Below, piece after piece: positions 1 to 7,484 of a DNA stretch of 64,000 bases. Every line of letters begins with the position of its first letter. Position 1 is the first letter of the stretch. Source of the DNA: Sphingomonas gellani (GTDB lineage Bacteria; Pseudomonadota; Alphaproteobacteria; Sphingomonadales; Sphingomonadaceae). A program made the translations under genes and the position numbers. The stretch covers positions 682,001 to 746,000 of the forward strand of contig NZ_FOCF01000001.1 of assembly GCF_900110035.1 (NCBI RefSeq), written 5' to 3'. The notes below the pieces were generated by a model. The model was not told where the DNA came from and did not search any database. It worked only from the letters and a program-made list of their open reading frames with translations.

Positions 1-1
1 A

Positions 2-658
2 CCCGATGATCCGGGCAAGGCGCTGCCCCGGCCGGGGACCGCGCGTCCCTTGCCCAAGGTGCTGGGTCACGCCGATGTTGACCGGCTTTTCGCCGCGATC
101 GCCGAGCGGCTGCACTGCGAGCATCCCAGCCCTGCCGACCTGCGACTCGCCGCGCTGGTGGAGCTGCTTTACGGGTCGGGCCTGCGCGCCACCGAACTGG
201 TGTCGCTGCCGCGGATCGCCATCGCGCCGGACAAGCCGTTCCTGATCCTGCGCGGGAAGGGCGGGCGGGAGCGTATGGTCCCCATCTCGGACCGGGCGCG
301 TGCCGCGGTCGCCGCATGGCGCATGCATGTGCCCGTCGATGCAGCATGGCTTTTCCCATCCGGGCAGAAGCACCTGACCCGGATCCGCCTCTACCAGATC
401 CTGAAGTCGCTGGCGGCGGAGGCGGGCATACCGCCCGATCGCGTCAGCCCGCACGTGCTGCGCCACGCGTTTGCCACCCATCTGCTGGAGGGCGGGGCGG
501 ACCTACGCGCTTTGCAGTCGATGCTGGGCCATGCCGACATCGCGACCACCGAAATCTACACCCATGTCGATGCGTCGCGCCTGGTGGAGCTGGTGAACAG
601 CCGCCATCCGCTCGCCGACAGCGACCGTGTTCCCGCCGTTGATCGCCGCACGCGTTGA
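2..658 (+). CDS. xerD: Tyrosine recombinase XerD (5'-truncated by window edge)
   Basis: Site-specific tyrosine recombinase that, with XerC, resolves chromosome dimers at dif during division. The reading frame is open from base 2, so the N-terminal core-binding domain lies mostly outside the window; a TTG at 50 is only an internal codon, because the preceding residues fit the family's proline-rich linker before the catalytic domain. Counting from that TTG, the whole catalytic set is visible: Arg46 in SGLRATEL, Lys70 in RGKGGRER, His135-x-x-Arg138 in HVLRHAFATH, His161 in MLGHAD and the nucleophile Tyr170 in IYTHV. accA follows 31 bp downstream on the same strand. XerC is the alternative assignment; the motifs are shared, but the sequence reads more like XerD (SMLGHADIATTEIYTHV). 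Confidence 0.9.
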   Translation, partial: PDDPGKALPRPGTARPLPKVLGHADVDRLFAAIAERLHCEHPSPADLRLAALVELLYGSGLRATELVSLPRIAIAPDKPFLILRGKGGRERMVPISDRARAAVAAWRMHVPVDAAWLFPSGQKHLTRIRLYQILKSLAAEAGIPPDRVSPHVLRHAFATHLLEGGADLRALQSMLGHADIATTEIYTHVDASRLVELVNSRHPLADSDRVPAVDRRTR

Positions 659-689
659 CCTTCACCGCCGCCGGCCCTAGCCCCGCGCG

Positions 690-1634
690 ATGCCAAGCTT
701 TCTGGATTTCGAGAAACCCATCGCCGAGTTGCAGGGCCGCATCGACGAACTGCGCGAAACGGCCGGCGACACGGTGGACATCACCGCCGACGTCGCCCGG
801 TTGCAGGCCAAGTCGGACAAGCTGCTGCGCGACACCTTTGCCAAGCTGACGCCGTGGCAGAAGACGCAGGTCGCACGCCACCCCGAACGGCCGCATTTCA
901 AGGATTATGTCGCCGGACTGTTCGACGACTTCATGCCGCTAGCCGGCGATCGCGCCTTTGCCGACGATCAGGCGATCCTCGGCGGCTTCGCGACATTCCG
1001 CGGACGGCGGATCATGGTGATCGGCCACGAAAAGGGCGCGGACACCGCAAGCCGGCTGCGCCACAATTTCGGCATGGGCAAGCCGGAAGGGTATCGCAAG
1101 GCGATCCGGCTGGTCGAGCTGGCCGACCGGTTCGGTCTGCCGGTCGTGACGCTGGTCGACACCTCGGGCGCGTTCCCCGGGATCCAGGCCGAGGAACGCG
1201 GGCAGGCCGAGGCGATCGCCCGCTCGACGGAGGCGTGTCTTGCCGCCGGTGTCCCCGTGGTCGCCGCGATCGTCGGCGAGGGCGGATCGGGCGGCGCGGT
1301 CGCGCTGGCCGCGGGCAATCGCGTTCTGATGTTCGAGCACGCGGTATATTCGGTCATCTCGCCAGAGGGCGCGGCCTCGATCCTGTGGCGTACCGCCGAC
1401 AAGGCTGCCGACGCGGCCGACGCGATGCGGATCACGGCGCAGGATCTGAAGAATTTCGGCGTGATCGACACCATCGTGCCGGAGCCTCTGGGCGGCGCGC
1501 ATCGGGCGCCACAGGCAGCGATCGGCGCGCTGGCCGACGCCATCGAAGCGGCATTGACCGAACTGGGCGGCACTGCCCCCGATGTCCTGCGCCAGGATCG
1601 CCGGCGCAAGTTCCTGGCGATGGGCCGGATCTAG
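690..1634 (+). CDS. accA: Acetyl-CoA carboxylase carboxyltransferase subunit alpha
   Basis: Alpha subunit of the carboxyltransferase half of acetyl-CoA carboxylase; with AccD it moves the carboxyl group from biotin on AccB to acetyl-CoA, giving malonyl-CoA for fatty-acid synthesis in the cytosol. The 314-residue protein has the usual AccA length. It shows the N-terminal helical segment ([15 protein letters not shown]), the HEKG and [13 protein letters not shown] motifs, DTSGAFPG near residue 157 and the glycine-rich oxyanion/biotin-site loop GEGGSGGA near residue 196, followed by [11 protein letters not shown]. It starts with ATG 31 bp after xerD and ends in a hairpin that probably terminates transcription. 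No anomalies. Confidence 0.97.
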   Translation: MPSFLDFEKPIAELQGRIDELRETAGDTVDITADVARLQAKSDKLLRDTFAKLTPWQKTQVARHPERPHFKDYVAGLFDDFMPLAGDRAFADDQAILGGFATFRGRRIMVIGHEKGADTASRLRHNFGMGKPEGYRKAIRLVELADRFGLPVVTLVDTSGAFPGIQAEERGQAEAIARSTEACLAAGVPVVAAIVGEGGSGGAVALAAGNRVLMFEHAVYSVISPEGAASILWRTADKAADAADAMRITAQDLKNFGVIDTIVPEPLGGAHRAPQAAIGALADAIEAALTELGGTAPDVLRQDRRRKFLAMGRI

Positions 1635-1672
1635 GATCGACGAACCATCCGGGCGTTCAGAAAGGGTGTATG

Positions 1673-1709
1673 AAAAGGGGCGGCGGACACATGGTCCACC
1701 GCCCCCTTT
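1673..1709. terminator. Bidirectional terminator between accA and pilin gene
   Basis: A GC-rich inverted repeat (GGGGCGGCGGAC at 1677-1688 against GTCCACCGCCCC at 1694-1705, one mismatch) is flanked by AAAA on the left and CTTT on the right. It sits between the convergent accA and Flp-pilin genes and could stop transcription from both sides. Confidence 0.75.
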
Positions 1710-1734
1710 ACAGTCCGCTTGTCGAAACGGGTTC

Positions 1735-1905
1735 TTACGAACCGGTCTTGATGTTCGACGCAACGTTGTTGAAGGTGCTCGACAGCTGGGTGCCGATGCC
1801 CTTCATGGCGGCGATGGCGGCAACGGCGATCAGCGCGGCGATCAGGCCGTACTCGATGGCGGTCGCACCCTTGGAATTCTTGATGAACTTGCGGATCGTC
1901 TGCAT
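1735..1905 (-). CDS. Flp family type IVb pilin
   Basis: Small pilin subunit of the Flp/Tad class, processed by a prepilin peptidase and assembled into tight-adherence pili. The chosen start (ATG at 1905) gives 56 residues and has GGAG about 9 bases upstream; an in-frame ATG at 1917 adds four residues (METG). The leader MQTIRKFIKNSKG ends in the processing glycine, followed by ATAIEYGLIAALI with the conserved Glu at position +5 and Tyr at +6, then a hydrophobic helix and a short polar tail. A second pilin-like gene lies just upstream on the same strand, but no tad assembly genes are in the window, so these look like orphan pilins separated from the main locus. Confidence 0.9.
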   Translation of the reverse strand: MQTIRKFIKNSKGATAIEYGLIAALIAVAAIAAMKGIGTQLSSTFNNVASNIKTGS

Positions 1906-2003
1906 TCCGGTCTCCATGATTCTAAAGCTTCAGTCACCCGGCTCGCCCAGGTTTTCCGTCCCGGACAGCACATCCGCGATAAGCCTGGCGGGTTGAGAAA
2001 GGC

Positions 2004-2216
2004 TTAAGGCCGACCGCTGGCGTGGATGAACTGGTCGCTGACGTTGTTCCACATCACGGTCGTGTTGCCCGCGACCTGCTTCAGCGCCGCGATCACGACC
2101 AGGACGATGAGCGCCAGGATCAGCGCATATTCGACCGCGGTCGCGCCACGCCGGTCGGACGCGAGCCGTCGCGGCATGCGAAGTCGCGATTGCGGGCGGG
2201 GCGAACGGGGTGCCAT
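2004..2216 (-). CDS. Second Flp-type pilin-like protein
   Basis: A second, diverged type IVb pilin candidate. From ATG 2216 it encodes 70 residues; ATG 2177 would give 57 (leader MPRRLASDRRG). Both lack a clear ribosome-binding site, so the start is open. After the glycine the mature part begins ATAVEYALILALIVLVVIAAL, with Glu at +5 and Tyr at +6 as in Flp pilins, then a polar C-terminus (NNVSDQFIHASGRP). It is upstream of, and in the same orientation as, the first pilin gene, 98 bp apart, and diverges from mutT. It could be a minor pilin or a pseudopilin. Confidence 0.75.
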   Translation of the reverse strand: MAPRSPRPQSRLRMPRRLASDRRGATAVEYALILALIVLVVIAALKQVAGNTTVMWNNVSDQFIHASGRP

Positions 2217-2247
2217 GGCGTCGGAATAGGTGAAGGGGAGTAAAGCA

Positions 2248-2664
2248 ATGGTGCACGGCGCGCAGGACGGCCCGTTGATCGTGGTGGCGGCCGCCCTGAT
2301 CCGCGACGACCGCGTGCTGGTACAGGAGCGACCGGCAGGAAAGGCGCTGGCGGGCCTGTGGGAGTTTCCAGGCGGCAAGGTGGAAGCGGGGGAGACGTGC
2401 GAAGCAGCGTTGGTGCGTGAACTGTCCGAGGAGCTTGGCATCGCGCTCGGGTCCGAGGCGCTGGCGCCCCACAGCTTCGTTACCGGCACCGCAGGTGACC
2501 GGCCGCTCCTGCTGCTTCTATACGTCGCAACCGAATGGGCCGGTGAGGCGCACGCGCTTGAGGCGTCCGCCTTGTGCTGGGCCAATTACGCCGACCTGTG
2601 CGCGCTGCCGATGCCGCCGGCGGACGTACCCCTGGTTGCCGCGCTGCGACCGCTATTGGCCTGA
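2248..2664 (+). CDS. mutT: MutT-type Nudix hydrolase (8-oxo-dGTP diphosphatase)
   Basis: Nudix hydrolase expected to sanitise the nucleotide pool by cleaving 8-oxo-dGTP to the monophosphate. ATG 2248 is chosen because AAGGGGAG lies 7 bases upstream; a GTG at 2230 is in frame but has no such site. The 138-residue product has a complete Nudix box: Gly43, Glu49, Arg57-Glu58-Leu59, Glu61-Glu62 and Gly64 (GKVEAGE...RELSEELG). LWEFPGGKVE before the box and the C-terminal WANYADL segment are typical of MutT rather than of other Nudix enzymes. It is a single gene between the pilin genes and a convergent TPM-domain gene. Confidence 0.92.
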   Translation: MVHGAQDGPLIVVAAALIRDDRVLVQERPAGKALAGLWEFPGGKVEAGETCEAALVRELSEELGIALGSEALAPHSFVTGTAGDRPLLLLLYVATEWAGEAHALEASALCWANYADLCALPMPPADVPLVAALRPLLA

Positions 2665-2674
2665 TGGTTGGGGT

Positions 2675-2707
2675 GGCCGTCGCCGAACAGGACAAGTGGC
2701 GACGGCC
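2675..2707. terminator. Hairpin between convergent mutT and TPM gene
   Basis: A perfect 10-bp stem (GGCCGTCGCC / GGCGACGGCC) with a 13-nt loop lies 11 bases past the mutT stop. There is no clear U-tract on either side, so termination is likely but not certain. Confidence 0.5.
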
Positions 2708-2771
2708 GCAGCCCGTCTAGCCGCCAAAGCCTTTAGAAAACATTGCGAAAGTCTGGGCCGATCGAAAGCGG

Positions 2772-3449
2772 TTAGAGTTCGATCAGGCGATCGGGCAACT
2801 CGTTGCTGTCGTCGGCGCTGCGCGGAAAATGCTCGGCCAGGATGGCGCCGATCCGCTCGATCGCGGCGGCCAGTCCGTCGTCCACGCGGTCGTCCCGAAC
2901 CGCCTCCAGCAGCACACGCATGGCCTCACCCCAGACCTCCTGTCCGACACGGGTGTGGATGGCCTCTTCCGCGATGATCTCGGCCCGTCGCTCGTCCAGG
3001 GACAGATAAAGCAGCACGGCAGTCGCTGCGCGCGTTCGCTTGTCGACGCTGGCACGAAACACGTCGATCGCGCGGCGATGCACCCGGCGCGCCTTGGTCG
3101 ATGGCGGCGTCAACGCGAGCCTCAGCGGTGTGGAGCGCATTGCCAGCCATGCCAGCAGGAACAGCGCGGCACTCAGCAGCAGCGCGATCGTGAACAGGCT
3201 GGCCGGCGTCGCGGCTTCGTCCCAATTCCGCGCGAATATGGAATGCAGCGACTCGGCCAGACCGGGGCGGATCGCCAGGATGGCCGGAGCGGACAGCATC
3301 GCCAGCGCGGCCCAATGTGCACCGACATCGCGGTAGGTATCGGATCGTGCGGCGACCACCGTCACGATCTCCCCATCGGTGCGCGACTCGGCCGCCGCCA
3401 CGGCCTGCGTGACGCGTTCATGTGTGGCTGCGGTCAATCGCATCACCAT
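2772..3449 (-). CDS. TPM-domain (TLP18.3/Psb32/MOLO-1) membrane protein
   Basis: A 225-residue membrane protein of the TPM-domain family whose biochemical role is not firmly known. It begins with an ESRTDGEIVTVVAARSDTY-type segment (the TPM domain's first strand and turn). Two hydrophobic stretches at about 46-62 and 86-105 follow, then SVDKRTRAATAVLLYLSLDERRAEIIAEEAIH, the second half of the TPM fold, and an amphipathic tail. It overlaps the upstream TPM/YgcG-like gene by 7 bp if ATG 3449 is used, or by one base if ATG 3443 is used; both have a G-rich stretch upstream. The gene is the last of a lemA-TPM-TPM operon. Confidence 0.85.
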   Translation of the reverse strand: MVMRLTAATHERVTQAVAAAESRTDGEIVTVVAARSDTYRDVGAHWAALAMLSAPAILAIRPGLAESLHSIFARNWDEAATPASLFTIALLLSAALFLLAWLAMRSTPLRLALTPPSTKARRVHRRAIDVFRASVDKRTRAATAVLLYLSLDERRAEIIAEEAIHTRVGQEVWGEAMRVLLEAVRDDRVDDGLAAAIERIGAILAEHFPRSADDSNELPDRLIEL

Positions 3450-4318
3450 CCCCCCGATGCGCCACCGCCGCCGAACGATCCGCCGCCGCCGCCGGTGAAC
3501 CCACCGCCGCCCCAGCCGCCGCCTCCGTCATCGCTTCCGCCGGAACCACCCCAGCCGCCGCCACCACCGCCGGAACGGGTCATATGGTCCGCCAGCGACC
3601 ACAGCACGACCGGCAACACGCCGCCATCATTGCCGTAGCGCTGGCCCCAGGGGGACGCGCGACGCCGACGTCGGAACAGCGGCAACACGACGAATGCGAT
3701 CACGATAATCCAGAATATCGCCGCCACCGGCACACCGCTGCCGCTCGAGCGGGACCGCTTATGCGTGCGGTCGAACTCCGCCACGGCCGCGTCCGTTCGC
3801 GCCTTTGCCTCATCCGGCGATGCGCGCAGCTGTTGCACGATGGCGTCCGTTCCGGCCACCATTGCTCCTGGCACGTCGCCGTTGCGTAGGCGCGGCATCA
3901 TGGTCGTGTTGATGATGACGCTGGACAGCGCATCGGTCAGCACCGGCTCCAGCCCGTATCCGACCTCGAGACGCGGGCCGCGATGGCCCGCCGGCTCGTT
4001 GGGCGCGATGAACAGGATGGCGCCGTTGTTCGCGTCCTTCAGCCCGACGCCCCATGCGCGGCCGAGGCGGTACCCGTAATCTTCCAGCGGGTAACCCTGA
4101 AGGTCGGGGATCGTCGCGACCACCAGTTGTCGGTGTGTGTCGCGCTGCAACGCCTCCAGCGTCGCCGACAGCTGCTTCTCCTCGGCGTCGGGGATGACGT
4201 TGGCGGCATCCACCACCAACCCGGTGAACTTGGGGAAGGTCTGTGCCGACGCGGTTTGCGCCAGCACGACCATCAGCAGCGCGGCAAGTGGCCGCAGCAT
4301 CGCGGAAAGGCCGCGCAT
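3443..4318 (-). CDS. TPM-domain exported protein, YgcG-like, with Gly-rich tail
   Basis: A 291-residue envelope protein. An N-terminal signal peptide (hydrophobic LRPLAALLMVVLAQTASA, cleavage after ASA near residue 25) leads into a TPM domain (FTGLVVDAANVIP, RQLVVATIPDL, DYGYRLGRAWGVG, NNGAILFIAPNEP, RLEVGYGLEPVLTD). A single transmembrane helix (VAAIFWIIVIAFVVLPLF) follows, then an arginine cluster and a C-terminal tail made almost only of Gly, Ser and Trp. This layout is the YgcG/TPM class that usually travels with lemA, as it does here: lemA ends 10 bp upstream. The function is unknown; roles in membrane quality control or respiratory-complex maintenance have been suggested for the family, which I cannot test here. 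Confidence 0.88.
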   Translation of the reverse strand: MRGLSAMLRPLAALLMVVLAQTASAQTFPKFTGLVVDAANVIPDAEEKQLSATLEALQRDTHRQLVVATIPDLQGYPLEDYGYRLGRAWGVGLKDANNGAILFIAPNEPAGHRGPRLEVGYGLEPVLTDALSSVIINTTMMPRLRNGDVPGAMVAGTDAIVQQLRASPDEAKARTDAAVAEFDRTHKRSRSSGSGVPVAAIFWIIVIAFVVLPLFRRRRRASPWGQRYGNDGGVLPVVLWSLADHMTRSGGGGGGWGGSGGSDDGGGGWGGGGFTGGGGGSFGGGGASGGW

Positions 4319-4328
4319 GGCGGTGCCG

Positions 4329-4913
4329 TCAGCTCGCGTTGCCGAAGTTCACCGTCGGCGCCGTCTCCGCCCCGGCCGTGGTCGCCGTGAACGGGACGAG
4401 CGGCTTTGCGCCGTAGAAGATGCGCGCGCCGACCGCGTCGGGGAAGGTGCGGATGCGCGTGTTGTACGACTGCACCGCGGCGTTGTAGTCGCGCCGCGCG
4501 ATGGTGATGCGGTTCTCCGTCCCCTCCAGCTGCGATTGCAGCGACAGGAAATTGGCATTGGACTTCAGGTCCGGATACGCCTCCTGCAGCCTCTGCAACG
4601 ACAGGGTGACCGCGTTCTGCGCCTGCTCGAACTGCCGGACCTTTGCGGGATCGGTCAGGTCGTCGCCGGACAATTGCACCCGCGTCGCGCCGGCCCGCGC
4701 CTGGGTCACGCCGATCAGCACGTCCGATTCCTGCTTGGCATAGCCCTTCACCGTCGCGACTAGATTGGGGATCAGGTCGGCGCGACGCTGATACTCGTTC
4801 TGCACGTCGGCCCAGCGCGCCTTTGCCGTTTCCTCGGAGGTCGGAACGCTGTTGATGCCACAGCCGGACAGCGCGATTGCGAGCGCGGGGACGGCTAAAA
4901 AGCGAGCGGACAT
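4329..4913 (-). CDS. lemA: LemA family lipoprotein
   Basis: LemA-family protein of 194 residues, anchored in the envelope. ATG 4913 is preferred over longer frames because GGAGG lies just upstream and it opens a lipoprotein signal (hydrophobic core ending LSGC, lipidated Cys18). The rest is the expected helical bundle: WADVQNEYQRRADLIPNLV near residue 35, ETVKGYAKQE-type helix, AYPDLKSNANFLSLQSQLEGTEN, and ITIARRDYNAAVQSYNT near the C-terminus, the family signature. It is first in an operon with the two TPM-domain genes and has a plausible promoter directly upstream. The molecular function of LemA is not established. Confidence 0.93.
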   Translation of the reverse strand: MSARFLAVPALAIALSGCGINSVPTSEETAKARWADVQNEYQRRADLIPNLVATVKGYAKQESDVLIGVTQARAGATRVQLSGDDLTDPAKVRQFEQAQNAVTLSLQRLQEAYPDLKSNANFLSLQSQLEGTENRITIARRDYNAAVQSYNTRIRTFPDAVGARIFYGAKPLVPFTATTAGAETAPTVNFGNAS

Positions 4914-4942
4914 CAAGGAGCCTCCATCTGTTACGATGGCGG

Positions 4943-4970
4943 TATATAGTGGATGCCGCGGCATTGCGAA
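4943..4970 (-). promoter_or_regulatory. Candidate lemA promoter with palindromic spacer
   Basis: Read on the minus strand, TTCGCA (4970-4965) and TATATA (4948-4943) are 16 bp apart, and transcription would start about 23 nt before the lemA ATG. The spacer contains a perfect 12-bp palindrome, ATGCCGCGGCAT (4953-4964), where a repressor or activator dimer could bind. The assignment is by eye and uncertain. Confidence 0.4.
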
Positions 4971-5009
4971 GGGGGATCGGCCATCACCATGGCCGACGCT
5001 CGCCACCGC

Positions 5010-5083
5010 TGGAGGCCCGAGCCGGAATCGAACCGGCGTGCAAGGATTTGCAGTCCTCTGCGTAACCACTCCGCCATCGGGCC
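5010..5083 (-). tRNA. tRNA-Cys (anticodon GCA)
   Basis: The minus strand folds as a 74-nt tRNA. The acceptor GGCCCGA (5083-5077) pairs with TCGGGCC, the discriminator is T (5013) as usual for cysteine tRNAs, and the 3' CCA is encoded at 5012-5010. The anticodon loop CTGCAAA gives anticodon GCA, and the T arm contains GGTTCGATTCC. It is about 96 bp upstream of lemA in the same direction. Confidence 0.97.
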
Positions 5084-5244
5084 TCGATGCGGTGAGAGGC
5101 GCGCCTATTGCGTGGTTTCTCGATCCGGTCAACCGGAACGGTCGCCAGAGTGCGCGATGGCGCTACTTGGCCTTGCAGGACGTGCGCGATAGAAGCGGCT
5201 GCGTAAAGATGTGTATTGCACAGGTAAGACAGCTGTGCGACAGG

Positions 5245-5919
5245 ATGGAAATGATGACGACCGCGACGATCGGAACGGATGGCCAGGCGATGCGCCAGGC
5301 AATGGTGTCCAGCCAGCTGAGGACCAACGCAGTCGACGACCGGCGCGTGGTCACCGCGATGGCGGAGGTCGCGCGGGAGCGGTTCCTGCCGAACGCATCT
5401 TCGGCGCTCGCCTATCGCGACACCGCCATTCCGCTGGGCGGCGGCCGTGCCGTCAATCCGCCCCTCGCGACTGCGCGGCTGCTGACGCAAGCGGAACTCA
5501 GGTCGAGTGATCGCGTACTCCTGATCGGCGCGGCCGGTGGCTATGCCGCGGCGTTGTTGGCCGAACTGGTTGCCGAGGTCGTTGCCGTCGAGGAGCAGCC
5601 CGCGCTTGCGGAGTTCGCACGCGGCGCGCTGGCCGATGTTCCGAACGTCACGATGGTCGAGGGGCCACTCGCCGCCGGTGCGCCGGGTGGTGCGCCGTTC
5701 GACGTGCTGGTGATCGACGGCGCGGTGGAGCGCCTGCCGGTCGAACTCGTCGAACAGCTTCATCCGGATGCGCGCATCGTCGCCGGTTTGGTCGATCGCG
5801 GTGTCACCCGTCTTGCGGCTGGCCGGGTCAGTGCCGGCGGCTACGGCTTGCAACCGTTTCTAGACGCGGAATGCGTCGTGTTGCCGGGGTTCGAAGGACC
5901 GCGCGGCTTTCAGTTCTAA
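5245..5919 (+). CDS. Protein-L-isoaspartate O-methyltransferase-like protein
   Basis: A 224-residue class I SAM-dependent methyltransferase of the PCMT/PIMT family. The N-terminal helices match the family (MVSSQLRTNAVDDRRVVTAM, RERFLP, AYRDTAIPLGGG). Motif I is present as VLLIGAAGGYAAALLAEL, followed by VAVEEQPALAEFA and a FDVLVIDGAVE motif. The loop that in true PIMT reads GQTIS-x-P is here GRAVNPP, and motif I is a weak G-x-G-G variant, so activity on isoaspartyl residues is uncertain. Start codons at 5245, 5251 and 5254 are all possible; an AGGA precedes the latter two. The gene lies 19 bp before tolC and probably shares its transcript. A frame extension back to 4852 crosses the tRNA and is rejected. 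Confidence 0.85.
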   Translation: MEMMTTATIGTDGQAMRQAMVSSQLRTNAVDDRRVVTAMAEVARERFLPNASSALAYRDTAIPLGGGRAVNPPLATARLLTQAELRSSDRVLLIGAAGGYAAALLAELVAEVVAVEEQPALAEFARGALADVPNVTMVEGPLAAGAPGGAPFDVLVIDGAVERLPVELVEQLHPDARIVAGLVDRGVTRLAAGRVSAGGYGLQPFLDAECVVLPGFEGPRGFQF

Positions 5920-5938
5920 AAACAGGCAGGGGGCGGGG

Positions 5939-7456
5939 GTGAGGATCGGAACGTGGCTCGCCGGCGCGAGCCTTTTGACGGCGGCTGCGCCCGCTTCGGC
6001 CGAGACGCTGCGTGACGCGCTGCTCAAGGCTTATACAACGAACCCGACCCTGACCGGCCAGCGCGCGGGCCAGCGGGCGACCGATGAGACCGTGCCGCTT
6101 GCCAAGGCACGGGGGCGACCGACCGCCGGCGGGCAGGCGGGCTATACCGAGAATTTCTACAATACCGGCAACAGCTTCGCCTCTCCCGCGCGCCAGCTGA
6201 CGGGGGGCGTCAGCCTGTCCGTGCCGATCTACCAGGGCGGTCAGGTCCGCAACTCCATCCGTGCCGCGGAGACGCGGGTTTCGGCGGGGCAGGCCGGCCT
6301 GCGCAACACGGAAGCGAATCTGTTCGCCGAGGTGGTGGCCGCGTTCATGGACGTGATCCGCGATGCCGCCATCGTCGGGCTCAACCAGCAGAACGTCCGC
6401 GTGCTGGAGGTGAACCTTCAGGCGAGTCGCGATCGTTTTCAGGTCGGCGACCTGACGCGAACCGACGTCGCACAGTCGGATTCCCGCCTCGCCATCGCCA
6501 GGGCGCAGCTGCAAAGCGCGCAGGCTCAGCTGATCGCGAGCCGGGAGAACTACATTCGGGTCGTCGGTACGCCGCCGGGCCAGCTGGAGGACCCGCCCGT
6601 TCTGCCGCAGCTGCCGAACGAGGTGGAAACCGCCGTGGCCGCTGCTTTGCGCGACAATCCGGCACTGGTCGCAGCGGCGCGGCAGCGGGATGCCACGCGC
6701 TATGATGTCGAGGTGGCGCGATCCTATCGCCTGCCGCGTCTGAGTGGATCGGTCGGCAGCAACTATAACAGCTATCTCGGCTCGCTGGGCGCGGGAACGG
6801 CATTCGCCCAGTCGCAAAGCGGCGTCGCGGCAACCGCCGGGCTCAGCCTATCCGTGCCCTTCTACCAGGGCGGCCTTCCCGGTGCGCAGGTGCGTCAGGC
6901 CGAGGCGTTGCGGTCGCAGGCGATCGAGGCGGTGACGGAGACGGAGCGGTCGGTCATCGCCGCCGCCCGATCCTCGTTCGCGATCTGGCGATCGTCGCAG
7001 GAGGTGATCGCCAGTTCCGAGGTCGCGGTGAACGCCAACAAGCTCAGCCTGGAAGGCGTGCGGGCGGAGAACTCGGTCGGCACCCGCACCATCCTGGACA
7101 TCCTCAACGCCGAACAGGAACTGCTCAACAGCCAGGTCACGTTGGTGACGGCGCGGCGTGACGCCTATGTCGCCGGCTTCAACCTGCTGGCGGCGATGGG
7201 TGGGGCGGAGGCGCGCGATCTGGGTCTGGACGGCGGCGTGCTGTACGATCCGACCGCGAACTACAAGCGCGTGCGCAACAAGCTGAGTGACTGGAGCGAC
7301 GATGGAGAGCCGGTCGCGGTGGCGACGCGGACCGACCAGACGCCGGTCCAGAACGCCGTTGTGGAGACGCCGAAGGACCCATTGCTGCAAAAGCCGCCTG
7401 TTGACACGAGCCGCCCGTTAACCACAGGTGCGGATGCGCCGTCCCGTCGTCAGTGA
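5939..7456 (+). CDS. tolC: TolC family outer-membrane efflux/secretion channel
   Basis: Outer-membrane channel of the TolC family, the exit duct for type I secretion and RND efflux. It starts at GTG 5939 with a G-rich Shine-Dalgarno region and carries a signal peptide (LAGASLLTAAAPASA, cleavage near residue 21). The mature 484 residues show the two-fold repeated outer-membrane efflux-protein domain: TLRDALLKAYTTNPTL at the start, paired YQGG turns (VPIYQGGQVR and VPFYQGGLPGAQVRQAEA), AQSDSRLAIARAQLQSAQAQL, and TRTILDILNAEQELLNSQVTLVTARRDAYV near the end, the classical C-terminal motif. A proline/threonine-rich extension of about 60 residues follows. It overlaps no neighbour; popZ starts 28 bp downstream. 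Confidence 0.95.
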   Translation: MRIGTWLAGASLLTAAAPASAETLRDALLKAYTTNPTLTGQRAGQRATDETVPLAKARGRPTAGGQAGYTENFYNTGNSFASPARQLTGGVSLSVPIYQGGQVRNSIRAAETRVSAGQAGLRNTEANLFAEVVAAFMDVIRDAAIVGLNQQNVRVLEVNLQASRDRFQVGDLTRTDVAQSDSRLAIARAQLQSAQAQLIASRENYIRVVGTPPGQLEDPPVLPQLPNEVETAVAAALRDNPALVAAARQRDATRYDVEVARSYRLPRLSGSVGSNYNSYLGSLGAGTAFAQSQSGVAATAGLSLSVPFYQGGLPGAQVRQAEALRSQAIEAVTETERSVIAAARSSFAIWRSSQEVIASSEVAVNANKLSLEGVRAENSVGTRTILDILNAEQELLNSQVTLVTARRDAYVAGFNLLAAMGGAEARDLGLDGGVLYDPTANYKRVRNKLSDWSDDGEPVAVATRTDQTPVQNAVVETPKDPLLQKPPVDTSRPLTTGADAPSRRQ

Positions 7457-7484
7457 GCCGGGCGGTGGCAAAGAGGGCCGGTGC

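Noticed and set aside
3443..3650. Glycine-codon repeats (GGC/GGN runs) as a minisatellite or CRISPR-like array
   Set aside because: They encode the Gly-rich tail of the TPM protein; spacing is irregular and there are no direct repeats with spacers.
4852..5244. N-terminal extension of the PIMT-like gene across tRNA-Cys
   Set aside because: It would translate a tRNA read in antisense, and family members begin near 5245-5254.
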